Of a DNA stretch of 64,000 bases, positions 55,196-63,641 are shown in pieces. The stretch is from assembly GCF_015594545.1 (NCBI RefSeq), contig NZ_JADIIO010000001.1:2356001-2420000 (forward strand), given 5' to 3'. The notes beneath the pieces were generated by a model. The model saw only the letters and a list, made by a program, of their open reading frames with translations. It had not been told where the DNA came from and ran no database searches. The translations under genes were made by a program, and so were the position numbers. The stretch's first letter is position 1; the number at the start of each line of letters is the position of its first letter. The stretch is from Staphylococcus durrellii. Lineage in GTDB: Bacteria > Bacillota > Bacilli > Staphylococcales > Staphylococcaceae.

Positions 55196-56188
55196 ATGTT
55201 AAATATAGGAGTTATTGGTGCTGGCCGTATAGGTCGCCTTCACGTTAATTATTTAAAACAAAGAAAAGATATTAATCTTAAATGGATTTCAGATTTATTT
55301 TGTGACAAACTAGATAGTTGGATTAAAGAATCAAACATTAGTAATAAAACTAAAAACTATCAAGATATAATGAACGATCCTGAAATCGATGCTATTATAA
55401 TATGTTCACCGACAAATACTCACGTCGATATTATTAAAGATGCTTGTAAAAAAGGAATTCATGTTTTTTGTGAAAAACCTATTAGTTTATCACTCAGCGA
55501 AGCAGAAGAAGCTGTAGAAGCAGTTAATGCATCAAATATCAAACTACAAATGGGTTTCAATAGACGTTTCGATAAAAACTTCAAACTATTACAAGAACGT
55601 CTTTCAGATGGAGAACTCGGAAATATTCAAACACTACGAATTACCTCAAGAGACCCAGAACCACCACCATTAGAATATGTTAAAAATTCAGGTGGTTTAT
55701 TCATGGATATGTCGATTCATGACTTTGATATGGCACGTTATTTAATGAACTCAGAAGTTACTGAAGTTTATGCCAGTGGTGGTGCTATGATAAATGCAGA
55801 AATTGAACAGTATGAGGATATCGATACTGCTATAATCACTTTGAAATTTGAAAATGGCGCATTAGCAGTGATTGAAAATTGTCGCCGTAGTGTTTATGGT
55901 TATGATCAAAGAGTAGAAATACTAGGTGATAATGGATTAATTAGTGTTGATAACACACAATCTTCTACACTAACATTCCATAAAGCAGATAGTATTTCAA
56001 CACAGAATCCGCCTTACTTCTTTTTAGACAGATATTCAGAAGCATATGAAGTCGAAATGAATTATTTTATAGATGCTATTAAAAATGATAGTGATGTTTT
56101 ATGTTCTATAGAAGATGGTTTAGCAGCACAAAAAATCGCAGTTAAATGTAAAGAATCTCTGAATAAAAAACCTGCTAAATTGCAATAA
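55196..56188 (+). CDS. second inositol dehydrogenase (Gfo/Idh/MocA)
   Basis: A 330-residue paralogue of IolG: GAGRIGRLHVNYLKQ, FCEKPISLSLSEAE with the catalytic Lys, GGLFMDMSIHDFDMARYL, and RRSVYGYDQRVEILG. It begins 6 bases after the symporter. It may act on a different isomer (scyllo- or D-chiro-inositol). The stretch RSVYGYDQRVEILG is typical of true IolG, so it could be the main enzyme and 51621 the paralogue. Confidence 0.88.
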   Translation: MLNIGVIGAGRIGRLHVNYLKQRKDINLKWISDLFCDKLDSWIKESNISNKTKNYQDIMNDPEIDAIIICSPTNTHVDIIKDACKKGIHVFCEKPISLSLSEAEEAVEAVNASNIKLQMGFNRRFDKNFKLLQERLSDGELGNIQTLRITSRDPEPPPLEYVKNSGGLFMDMSIHDFDMARYLMNSEVTEVYASGGAMINAEIEQYEDIDTAIITLKFENGALAVIENCRRSVYGYDQRVEILGDNGLISVDNTQSSTLTFHKADSISTQNPPYFFLDRYSEAYEVEMNYFIDAIKNDSDVLCSIEDGLAAQKIAVKCKESLNKKPAKLQ

Positions 56189-56189
56189 A

Positions 56190-56225
56190 ACAACCCGGCA
56201 AAGTTAAACTTTGCCGGGCATTTTT
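56190..56225. terminator. bidirectional terminator between iol and fdh units
   Basis: CCCGGCAAAGTT/AACTTTGCCGGG forms a near-continuous stem with T-runs on both sides. Confidence 0.92.
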
Positions 56226-56238
56226 TATTTTCTAAATT

Positions 56239-57264
56239 TTATTTAGTTTTATAACTTTTACTAGTGATTTGGCCACCGTCTACGATAATGTCTTTATCTT
56301 GGAATGGTTCGTTATTGAAGAAACGATTTAAGATATCTTTTACCCCTTCTTCAATACGTTCTTGTGCTTCTAGCGTCATACCTGAATAGTGTACAGTCAT
56401 CGCATTTCTTGGCATTGTTCTCCATGGATGATCAGCTGGTGCTGGTTGAGGGAACCAGACATCACCGGCATAACCTTGAATGTGTTTAGCTTCTAATAAT
56501 TCTACTAAATCCTCTGTATTCACTATTTTACCACGTGCTGTGTTTACTAAATAGCTACCGTCTTTCATTTTACTTAAAACGTTATAATTGAATAAATCAT
56601 CTGTGTCTGGAGTTAGTGGTGCATGGATTGTAATAGCATCACTTGTTGCTACAAGTTGTTCAAATTCTACAAATTTAGAATGATCATTATCTTTTTGGTT
56701 GATTGGATCATAATGTTGAATTGTAACATTAAATGGTGCTAAACGTTCTGCAACAAGTTGTCCAATTCTACCAAAGCCAAAGATACCAATTGTTTTGTTT
56801 TGTAATTCACGCGCTTGGTTACCTACACGTGATAGGTTCCATTCGCCTTCTTCTGATTGTCTATGACCTTCTTCATAGTTACGTAGTAAAATAAGCAGAT
56901 CCATAACAGCATGTTCTGCAACACTTACAGTGTTGCTACCTGTTACTTCAACAACACCAACATTGTGTTCACTGGCAGCTTGTAAGTCTACATGGTCTGA
57001 ACCTACGCCAGCAGTAATTGCTAATTTTAAATTAGGCGCTTTTTCAATACGTTCTCTAGTCATATAAGCAGGATAGAATGGTGCACTTATTACTACATCC
57101 ATATCTGCTAAGTGTTTATCTAAATCTGCCTCGTTATCAGTTAATATTACTAATTCATGTCCTTTTTCAGCTAAAAATGGTTTTAGACCAATCGCTTTTT
57201 TCGTGTTAAGTGTTTGATTTTCTTCGCCCTCTACAGATTCTGGAAATAATGCTACTATTTTCAT
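56239..57264 (-). CDS. fdh: NAD+-dependent formate dehydrogenase
   Basis: A 341-residue D-2-hydroxyacid-dehydrogenase-fold formate dehydrogenase: ITAGVGSDHVDLQAA, GSNTVSVAEHAVMDLLILLRNY, FGFGRIGQLVAERL, NTARGKIVNTEDL, GDVWFPQPAPADHPWR and MTVHYSGMT with the catalytic His. The motif set is specific to FDH, not to lactate or glycerate enzymes. It oxidises formate to CO2, supplying NADH. The ATG at 57264 (TAGGAGTG upstream) is preferred over GTG at 57273. Confidence 0.95.
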   Translation of the reverse strand: MKIVALFPESVEGEENQTLNTKKAIGLKPFLAEKGHELVILTDNEADLDKHLADMDVVISAPFYPAYMTRERIEKAPNLKLAITAGVGSDHVDLQAASEHNVGVVEVTGSNTVSVAEHAVMDLLILLRNYEEGHRQSEEGEWNLSRVGNQARELQNKTIGIFGFGRIGQLVAERLAPFNVTIQHYDPINQKDNDHSKFVEFEQLVATSDAITIHAPLTPDTDDLFNYNVLSKMKDGSYLVNTARGKIVNTEDLVELLEAKHIQGYAGDVWFPQPAPADHPWRTMPRNAMTVHYSGMTLEAQERIEEGVKDILNRFFNNEPFQDKDIIVDGGQITSKSYKTK

Positions 57265-57340
57265 TATATTCACTCCTATAAATTATTTTTTTAGTCGAAA
57301 GCACTTATAACGTTTAAGTTTAATGCCTAATAATTGCGCA

Positions 57341-57370
57341 TTAAAAAAATACCTGACGCCGTTTGCACAT
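57341..57370 (-). CDS. candidate nine-codon leader peptide
   Basis: An ATG at 57370 with GGAGG 5 bases upstream opens MCKRRQVFF followed by TAA. It lies inside the 3' half of the RNA element upstream of fdh, and its stop falls in the U-run. Translation would cover the 3' strand of the terminator-like stem. A real leader peptide is plausible but unproven. Confidence 0.35.
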   Translation of the reverse strand: MCKRRQVFF

Positions 57371-57423
57371 ACCACCTCCTTGAATAGTCTCTATTCAAGC
57401 GTAGTTAGCAAACAGCACCAGGT
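57341..57423 (-). ncRNA. attenuator-like structured RNA element between DUF2294 and fdh
   Basis: The minus-strand RNA has three nested stems: ACCUG/CAGGU (57419-57423 with 57351-57355), GUUUGC/GCAAAC, and UUGAAUA/UAUUCAA with a five-base loop. A ribosome site GGAGGU is held in the inner asymmetric loop, and the 3' end runs into AUUUUUUU. It could be a long-stem terminator, a riboswitch or peptide-controlled attenuator for fdh. It does not match any riboswitch class I know by eye. Confidence 0.5.
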
Positions 57424-57440
57424 ACCTTACACCAGCTAGC

Positions 57441-57800
57441 TTATTCTATTGATTTATCGAATACAAATATTGATACAACTTCATCATCAGCTAAATCAAC
57501 ATCTGTAAATAATTTAACAAATTTTGCTCCGACCAGTTCTTCCATTTCTTTTGGCGGTTGCTCATCGTATAATCTTTTAATTTCCTCAGTTCGCGCATAG
57601 CGCAACATCTCTTCATTGCGTTCATCTTTTAAATAAAAGTGTTCAACTTTACTTAACGCACCAGTCATAAAAGCTATAGCCCAACTGCCTACAAATGAAA
57701 CATCAATTTTTTTAGGACCTTTGCCGACATGGTTTTTACGATAGGAACGCACTAGATTTGCAAACGTCTGTTCTTTCTTGTGCTTATCTATGTGACTCAC
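57441..57800 (-). CDS. DUF2294-family protein
   Basis: A 119-residue DUF2294 protein: FANLVRSYRKNHVGKGPKKIDVSFVGSWAIAFMTGALSKVE, then RLYDEQ and LFTDVDLADDEVVSIFVFDK. The start is GTG at 57800 with a weak site; the N-terminal match supports it. It is encoded just upstream of fdh, a linkage that suggests a role in formate metabolism. Function unknown. Confidence 0.8.
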   Translation of the reverse strand: MSHIDKHKKEQTFANLVRSYRKNHVGKGPKKIDVSFVGSWAIAFMTGALSKVEHFYLKDERNEEMLRYARTEEIKRLYDEQPPKEMEELVGAKFVKLFTDVDLADDEVVSIFVFDKSIE

Positions 57801-58029
57801 CTAATTCATTTATGAATTTTACAGGATTTATATTGCCTTATAATTTTATTATATTACTCTTAATAAATTATTCAAGTGTCATGTTTAAGCTATTACTAAA
57901 TTTATTAATTATAATAATTACACAAGCATATTATATTATTATAAATACAACTTTATTAAACAAATAAGTTTGCGTATAATAAACGCAACTAAATAAAAAT
58001 GCTTACCTTAAGGAAAGGGGCTAAGATTA

Positions 58030-58875
58030 ATGAAATCAATTTTACTAATAGGACAATCTAACATGGCAGGAAGAGGCTTTATTGATGAGGTTGAACCTAT
58101 CATTAACGAAAATATTAAAGTGCTAAAAAATGGACGTTGGCAATTTATGGAGGAGCCTATTCATAGTGACCGCTCTGTTGCCGGCATTGGTCCAGCGTCT
58201 TCTTTTGCGGCATCGTGGGTTATGGAACATCCTACTGAAACGTTAGGTCTAATACCTTGTGCTGATGGTGGCACTACGATAGATGATTGGGCACCCAACC
58301 AGCCTTTAACTCGACATGCTATTGCAGAAGCCAAGTTTGCTATGGAAACAAGTGAATTAATAGGTGTTTTATGGCACCAAGGAGAGTCTGATAGTAACGA
58401 CGGAAAATTTAAACTCTATGAAGATAAACTTATCAATTTGATACATCATTTACGTAGTGAACTCAATAACAACACGTTGCCTTGTGTTATTGGTGGCCTT
58501 GGTGACTATTTGGGTCAGTCAGCTTTCGGGCAAAGCGCAACAGAATACGCTGAACTAAATCAAATATTCAAAAATGTTTGCATCAATGAATCAAATTGTT
58601 TTTATGCTACTGGAGAACGATTGGAAGCCAATTCGGACGGCATTCATATTAACGCTGAATCGCAAAGAATCTTTGGTCTCCGTTATTATGAAGCATTTAG
58701 TAACGAACGTAACATCTTAGAACCTCTCCCCGACGAACATGAACGCGTGCAGCAATTATATAAGCGCAAATTAACCAAAAATGAGCAGATGTATATCCAA
58801 TTAGCATTGTTTTCTAAAGATAAAATCTCCTTCGATACTTTTAACGAGCGTATGGCAAATATCAATAATTCATAA
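58030..58875 (+). CDS. SASA/CE6-type carbohydrate O-acetylesterase
   Basis: A 281-residue SGNH hydrolase of the sialate-O-acetylesterase-like (DUF303) group: LIGQSNMAGRG with nucleophile Ser, GIGPASSFAASW, GVLWHQGESDSN and NSDGIHINAESQRIFG (Asp-x-x-His). No signal peptide, so it acts inside the cell, probably deacetylating a sugar. The C-terminal 60 residues are an extra helical extension. Ribosome site AAGGAAAGGGG. Confidence 0.85.
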   Translation: MKSILLIGQSNMAGRGFIDEVEPIINENIKVLKNGRWQFMEEPIHSDRSVAGIGPASSFAASWVMEHPTETLGLIPCADGGTTIDDWAPNQPLTRHAIAEAKFAMETSELIGVLWHQGESDSNDGKFKLYEDKLINLIHHLRSELNNNTLPCVIGGLGDYLGQSAFGQSATEYAELNQIFKNVCINESNCFYATGERLEANSDGIHINAESQRIFGLRYYEAFSNERNILEPLPDEHERVQQLYKRKLTKNEQMYIQLALFSKDKISFDTFNERMANINNS

Positions 58876-58878
58876 AAA

Positions 58879-58919
58879 GCACCCTCACTACTTAATCATC
58901 AAAGTAGTGAGGGTTTTAT
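58879..58919 (+). terminator. terminator of the SASA esterase gene
   Basis: ACCCTCACTACTT/AAGTAGTGAGGGT stem with a 7-base loop, followed by TTTATT. The following 270 bases hold nothing recognisable. Confidence 0.92.
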
Positions 58920-59191
58920 TGTTAATGGAAGCACATAGGATAAAAGGATAAAAAATCCTCAAATACAAAATAATTAACACCTGCAAATAATAATCTAAGA
59001 TTTAAGATAGTAAAATTAATTTTAAGTTATAAATCCTTCCGATAATTCATCGATTATGTACATTAAATATTGATTTTTCATCCATTTGAATATTGTATTT
59101 TTGCTTAATAACGACAGTATTAGGGATCACCCTCTGTATACGCTTTACTTAAATGGCATCTTTTAAAGTTCAAATAATTATAAATATCAGG

Positions 59192-59686
59192 CTATCTCAA
59201 CGCTTTTAATATTATATCAACTATTTGAGTTTTATCAGTCTCAAAATCATCTTCAATCCAGTAGCTAATTACACCTTCTAAGCCATGCGATAGCAGTGCA
59301 TTTTTGAACATAAGGCTTTTTATTTTATCCTGTTCTTTGAAAAAGTATTTGGCAAATGTAATATGAAAATAATGCAAAAGGTCTTGTTCTTTTAATGTAC
59401 TAAAAAATATAGGGTTTTTTTGAACAATATAAAGGATAAAATTTAACATTTGTTCATCTGTCACTATGGTCTTTTGAAAGTAAAATGAATATTCAGTGAA
59501 GATAATTTCGTCTAATTTAACAACTATTAAATCTTCTTTGTCATAAAAATGACGGTAAAAAGTGGGACGGGATGTACCAGCTTTTTGACAAATTTCATTA
59601 ATAGTGATTTTATTATTTTTCTTTGTTTGAAGCAGTTGATAATAAGCATCTGCTAAGCATATTTTAAGAAAGTTACTTTGTTTCAC
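59192..59686 (-). CDS. TetR-family regulator
   Basis: A 164-residue TetR protein: KNNKITINEICQKAGTSRPTFYRHFYDKEDLIV (HTH). Start is GTG with AAGGGGG upstream. It is divergent from the membrane esterase gene; two GTTACAAA direct repeats at 59688 and 59707 near its start are candidate operator half-sites. Confidence 0.85.
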   Translation of the reverse strand: MKQSNFLKICLADAYYQLLQTKKNNKITINEICQKAGTSRPTFYRHFYDKEDLIVVKLDEIIFTEYSFYFQKTIVTDEQMLNFILYIVQKNPIFFSTLKEQDLLHYFHITFAKYFFKEQDKIKSLMFKNALLSHGLEGVISYWIEDDFETDKTQIVDIILKALR

Positions 59687-59839
59687 GTTACAAATACCCC
59701 CTTATTGTTACAAAGTACTATATGACTCTTGGATTACTTTTTTCTCTACTATAATATTAATATTTAGGAATAAAAATAAATATTATGATTTGAGCTATTA
59801 GCAAAGTTATAACTTTAAAATAATAAAGGGCAGGTTATT

Positions 59840-61141
59840 ATGAAATTACAACATTTTCTCGATATTTTTATATTTATTATTAGCATTACCCTGTTTGTAC
59901 TGTTTAGCAGACTCTACTTAATCATACCCTTTGTTTTATTAGCGTTATTGTTACGTATAATAATTGCTTATAAAAACAAAAGAGGAAAGCTACAACACTA
60001 TTCTCTAATACTAATTTTTATTTTGATGTTATTAACGTTACTATTTAACAATTATCTTTTTACTATATTTACAACTATCGTTACAGCTATAGTATTTCTA
60101 ACCTTTATTTTAAATAACATAATTAAAAATAAGAGTAGCACAAAATCACAAAAACTGTTAAAAGCGTTTGGCTTATTAGGTCTGTTTTTTTTAATTCTTG
60201 GCTATATTATCTTAGCTTACAATAGTATAAACCCAGATACTTTAACGCGCGAATCAGAACGCATATTTCCAGGTAAAGTAGTAGCTGATAAATCGGTTAA
60301 AAAAAATGAAGATGGTTCTATCTATTATAAAAATTTAACCTATCCATCCAAATATCAAAATAATAAAATGGATATTTACACTCCAAAAAAAGCTAAAGGT
60401 ACAATTTTTTATGTCCACGGTGGTGGTTTTGCTTTTGATGATAAATCTGAAAGGGAAAAGTTCCTTTTTCGTTATGTAAAATCGGGTTACAATGTAATAA
60501 ATATTAATTATCAATTGGCCCCAAATGCTCGTTATCCTGAAACAATTGAACAAGTTAATGATGCACTTACTTTTATTAGAGAACATACAAAACAATATAA
60601 TATAAATATGAATAAAATAGTTTTTGCTGGTGACTCTGCTGGTGGACAACTTACTGGCCAACTTATTAATTTAATGAATAATAAAGAATATGCAAAACAA
60701 GTAGGCATTACTCCTGCTAATCATAGTAGCAATTTTCAACCGAAGGGTTATATCGCTATAGGACCTCTTATCGATTCTCCCAAAATTGCTAATACTGATT
60801 TTTTCTTAACCGATTGGCTATTTGATACTCTTGGACGTAGTTACTTTGACACAACTGATGTACTTCATTCTGAGAAGGCTAAACAAGCATCGGTTAGTGA
60901 TCATGTAACTAAGGACTTTCCACCAACATTTATAAGCGATGGGAATTTTGGCACTTTCACAAAAGATAATAAAAAATTTGAAAAAAAATTGCATAAGTTA
61001 AATGTGCCTGTAAATAGCCAGTTTTATGATCGGTCAAAAGGAAAGTTGTTACATGTTTATGAACTAGATTTGAACAATAAATATGCACAAAAAATTCATC
61101 AAAAACATTTGGATTTCTTAGATAATCTTTTTAAAAAGTAA
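59840..61141 (+). CDS. membrane-anchored HSL-type esterase
   Basis: A 433-residue protein. Five or six hydrophobic helices fill residues 1-150. A hormone-sensitive-lipase-type alpha/beta hydrolase domain follows: YVHGGGFAFDDKS oxyanion motif (HGGGF), FAGDSAGGQLTGQL with the nucleophile Ser, and a His near the C-terminus (LLHVYEL). Ribosome site AAAGGGCAGG. It probably hydrolyses a lipid or xenobiotic ester at the membrane, under the divergent TetR. Confidence 0.85.
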   Translation: MKLQHFLDIFIFIISITLFVLFSRLYLIIPFVLLALLLRIIIAYKNKRGKLQHYSLILIFILMLLTLLFNNYLFTIFTTIVTAIVFLTFILNNIIKNKSSTKSQKLLKAFGLLGLFFLILGYIILAYNSINPDTLTRESERIFPGKVVADKSVKKNEDGSIYYKNLTYPSKYQNNKMDIYTPKKAKGTIFYVHGGGFAFDDKSEREKFLFRYVKSGYNVININYQLAPNARYPETIEQVNDALTFIREHTKQYNINMNKIVFAGDSAGGQLTGQLINLMNNKEYAKQVGITPANHSSNFQPKGYIAIGPLIDSPKIANTDFFLTDWLFDTLGRSYFDTTDVLHSEKAKQASVSDHVTKDFPPTFISDGNFGTFTKDNKKFEKKLHKLNVPVNSQFYDRSKGKLLHVYELDLNNKYAQKIHQKHLDFLDNLFKK

Positions 61142-61630
61142 TGTTCTTCTATTATAGAAAAATTCTTAAAAAAAGAGGATAGGCGTTATCAAGACAAAAT
61201 CAAATATTAAAACAAAAGAGAGACTCTTTCGACAAGGAGTCTCTTTTAATATACATACTGATAATCATTGGTTATTTTAATCTCTAGATAATGATTTCCT
61301 TAATTAAAAGTTAAAAAACTACTTAAAAAGAGGAATTCGATAAAATATAAATAGCATAGCTATAGATAGGTATTGGGCTTTAATTGGATTATTAGGCGAA
61401 TCTAATATTAACTTTAAATGATGAGAAACGGCTGTTCATGAATGGGCAATAACAAAGTTATTTAATTAACTGTTAATTGTTTTTCACTACACAACAAGAC
61501 ATGAATTTGTTGTTTTTTCATTTTAAAGGGTATTTTAAATTTTTGTGCTTCTTTTAAATATTTCCAATGTTTCTTCTACCGTTTGTATACTCTTTTATGG
61601 TGCTTTTAATAATAAAGCCAACTATTTTAT
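61142..61630. other. 489-base region with one terminator
   Basis: A hairpin at 61214-61248 (AAAAGAGAGACTC/GAGTCTCTTTT) ends the esterase transcript. Beyond it a short plus-strand stretch (YWALIGLLGESNINFK, near 61366) looks coding-like but has no start or continuation. It may be a relic. Confidence 0.5.
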
Positions 61631-62512
61631 CTAAACGACATAGACATGTTTATTTGTTTTCAAATAATTTTCAATGAATTGATACATATCTGAATTTGCT
61701 TCGTTTAATATGCTTTGTTTTACTGTAGATAAGTATATCAAAGTATGAACAATTAAGTCTGATTGTTTAAGATAGGGCAAATTCAACTCTTTACACATGC
61801 TTACAGGTATAAAAGCAAAGTATTGCCTTTGCTTTGCCATAGGTTTAATAAACGTACCATCGACATATGTAATATTATTAATATTAACGTTCATATTATT
61901 TAATTGATTTTTTATCAAATTATTATAATCGTCGTTATGAGAAGGAAAAATAAACGTTTTATACAAATTATTATCGTATATAAAATTTGATTTTTTATTA
62001 TCGTATTGCTTTGGGTAAGTAATTACAATATCTTCTCTAATAATTGGATGACTATTAATGTCAGGGTGGGATATTTTCATTGAACTTAAAGCAAATTGGA
62101 TATCATAATTTAACAATTTTTGAGTGATTTGCCCCATTGTTTCTATTTCACAGTTATACATATATTGTGGATTAAATTTAATGTATTTATCAAATAGATC
62201 AGATATAAGACGACTATGTGAAGAAGCAAATGAAATTGTATTTTGTTTGTTTTCTTCATTTTTGTAAATTAAATCTTCTGCCTTATTTAATTCATTCATA
62301 ATATTATCTGCTGATTTTAATAATATTTCCCCATTATCCGTCAAAAAAATATTCCGCCCTTTTTTATGAAATAAATCAATTTTCAATTCTTGTTCTAACT
62401 TTTTAACCATCATACTTAAAGCAGGTTGGCTAATTTTAAGTTCTTCAGCAGCTTTAGTATAATTTAAATGTTTCGCTACGCATTGAAAGTACTTTAAATG
62501 TAAGAGTTCCAA
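61631..62512 (-). CDS. LysR-family regulator
   Basis: A 293-residue LysR protein: N-terminal HTH (LKYFQCVAKHLNYTKAAEELKISQPALSMMVKKLEQEL) and an effector domain. Start is TTG with AAAGGAGG upstream. It is divergent from the ketopantoate-reductase-like gene, so it probably controls it and the acetoacetate decarboxylase. The AT-rich 105-base intergenic region would hold the T-N11-A sites. Confidence 0.88.
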   Translation of the reverse strand: MELLHLKYFQCVAKHLNYTKAAEELKISQPALSMMVKKLEQELKIDLFHKKGRNIFLTDNGEILLKSADNIMNELNKAEDLIYKNEENKQNTISFASSHSRLISDLFDKYIKFNPQYMYNCEIETMGQITQKLLNYDIQFALSSMKISHPDINSHPIIREDIVITYPKQYDNKKSNFIYDNNLYKTFIFPSHNDDYNNLIKNQLNNMNVNINNITYVDGTFIKPMAKQRQYFAFIPVSMCKELNLPYLKQSDLIVHTLIYLSTVKQSILNEANSDMYQFIENYLKTNKHVYVV

Positions 62513-62617
62513 AAAGTGCCTCCTTTATCCTATAAGCTCTATCTTATATATCTATAAAATATATGTATTAGTATATATTAGTTTAGAGGTGTAGAGTAGT
62601 AATTGAGGTGATAGTTA

Positions 62618-63568
62618 ATGAACATAGCAATTTATGGAGCAGGTTCTTTAGGAACAATTATGGGAGCTTACTTATCTACAACTGACCATACAGTCGATCT
62701 TATAGATAATTTTGAAGAACATGTTGACTTACTAAATGAATCTGGAGCAACTATAACAGGTACGACTGATTTTCATATTTCTGTCAATGCCATAAAACCC
62801 GAAGAAATTAATAAAACATATGACTTAATTTTACTACTAACGAAACAAACTTATAATAGAGACGTTTTATCATTAGTGAAGAATATTTTGAGCAAAGATG
62901 GTATATTATTGTCTTTACAAAATGGTGTCCCAGAAGTAGTTGTTCAACAGTATATACCCAAAGAACATATTATTGCGGGTTCTGTAGAATTCGGAGCTAC
63001 ATTTAAAGAACCTGGTGTTTCTGAATTAACTACTGAATATGATGCTTTTAAAAATTATGCACTTCAAATCGGTGAGCTTAATGGTGAAATAACTGATAGA
63101 TTAAAAGAACTTAAAAACGTGTTAGATAGTATAGGAAATGTGCATTTATCTGATAACTTAATGGGAACAAAATGGTCTAAATTATTAATTAATTCTGCAT
63201 TTAGCGGCTTATCTGCAGCATTGAATTGCACATATGGTGACATATTAGATAATAGGATTGCATTTACTGCAGCTATGCATATTGTAGACGAATGTATAAA
63301 AGCAGGACATGCCAATAATGTTCAATTCGCGAATATGGGTCATCATTCAATAGAAATTTTTGAAAACCTTAATCATTCTGATCAATTAAATGATCTTATG
63401 AAACCTAATAGAAGACTTGAGGCAAGTATGCTTCAAGATTTAAGAAAAAATAGAAAAACTGAAATTGATTATATAAATGGTTTAGTTGTATATGCAGGCA
63501 ACAAAAATAATATTTCTACTCCTTTTAATCAAATAATAGTTGATACAGTATCAACTGCATCAACATAG
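62618..63568 (+). CDS. ketopantoate reductase-like protein (ApbA/PanE family)
   Basis: A 316-residue 2-dehydropantoate 2-reductase family protein: YGAGSLGTIMGAYLS (Rossmann motif), ILLLTKQTYN, LSLQNGVPE and GTKWSKLLINSAFSGLSA with the conserved Lys/Asn. Its company (LysR, acetoacetate decarboxylase) suggests action on another 2-oxo or 3-oxo acid rather than pantothenate synthesis. Ribosome site GAGGTG. Confidence 0.85.
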   Translation: MNIAIYGAGSLGTIMGAYLSTTDHTVDLIDNFEEHVDLLNESGATITGTTDFHISVNAIKPEEINKTYDLILLLTKQTYNRDVLSLVKNILSKDGILLSLQNGVPEVVVQQYIPKEHIIAGSVEFGATFKEPGVSELTTEYDAFKNYALQIGELNGEITDRLKELKNVLDSIGNVHLSDNLMGTKWSKLLINSAFSGLSAALNCTYGDILDNRIAFTAAMHIVDECIKAGHANNVQFANMGHHSIEIFENLNHSDQLNDLMKPNRRLEASMLQDLRKNRKTEIDYINGLVVYAGNKNNISTPFNQIIVDTVSTAST

Positions 63569-63641
63569 AAAACACTTCCAGATTTTGATAATACTCTACG
63601 AAAATTCAAAAAAATAATATAACTTTAAGAGGTGAAATACT

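Noticed and set aside
57341..57423. T-box leader before fdh
   Set aside because: The sequence GGAGGTGGTATG only superficially resembles the T-box; no specifier loop or AGGGTGG-ACCGCG antiterminator is present.
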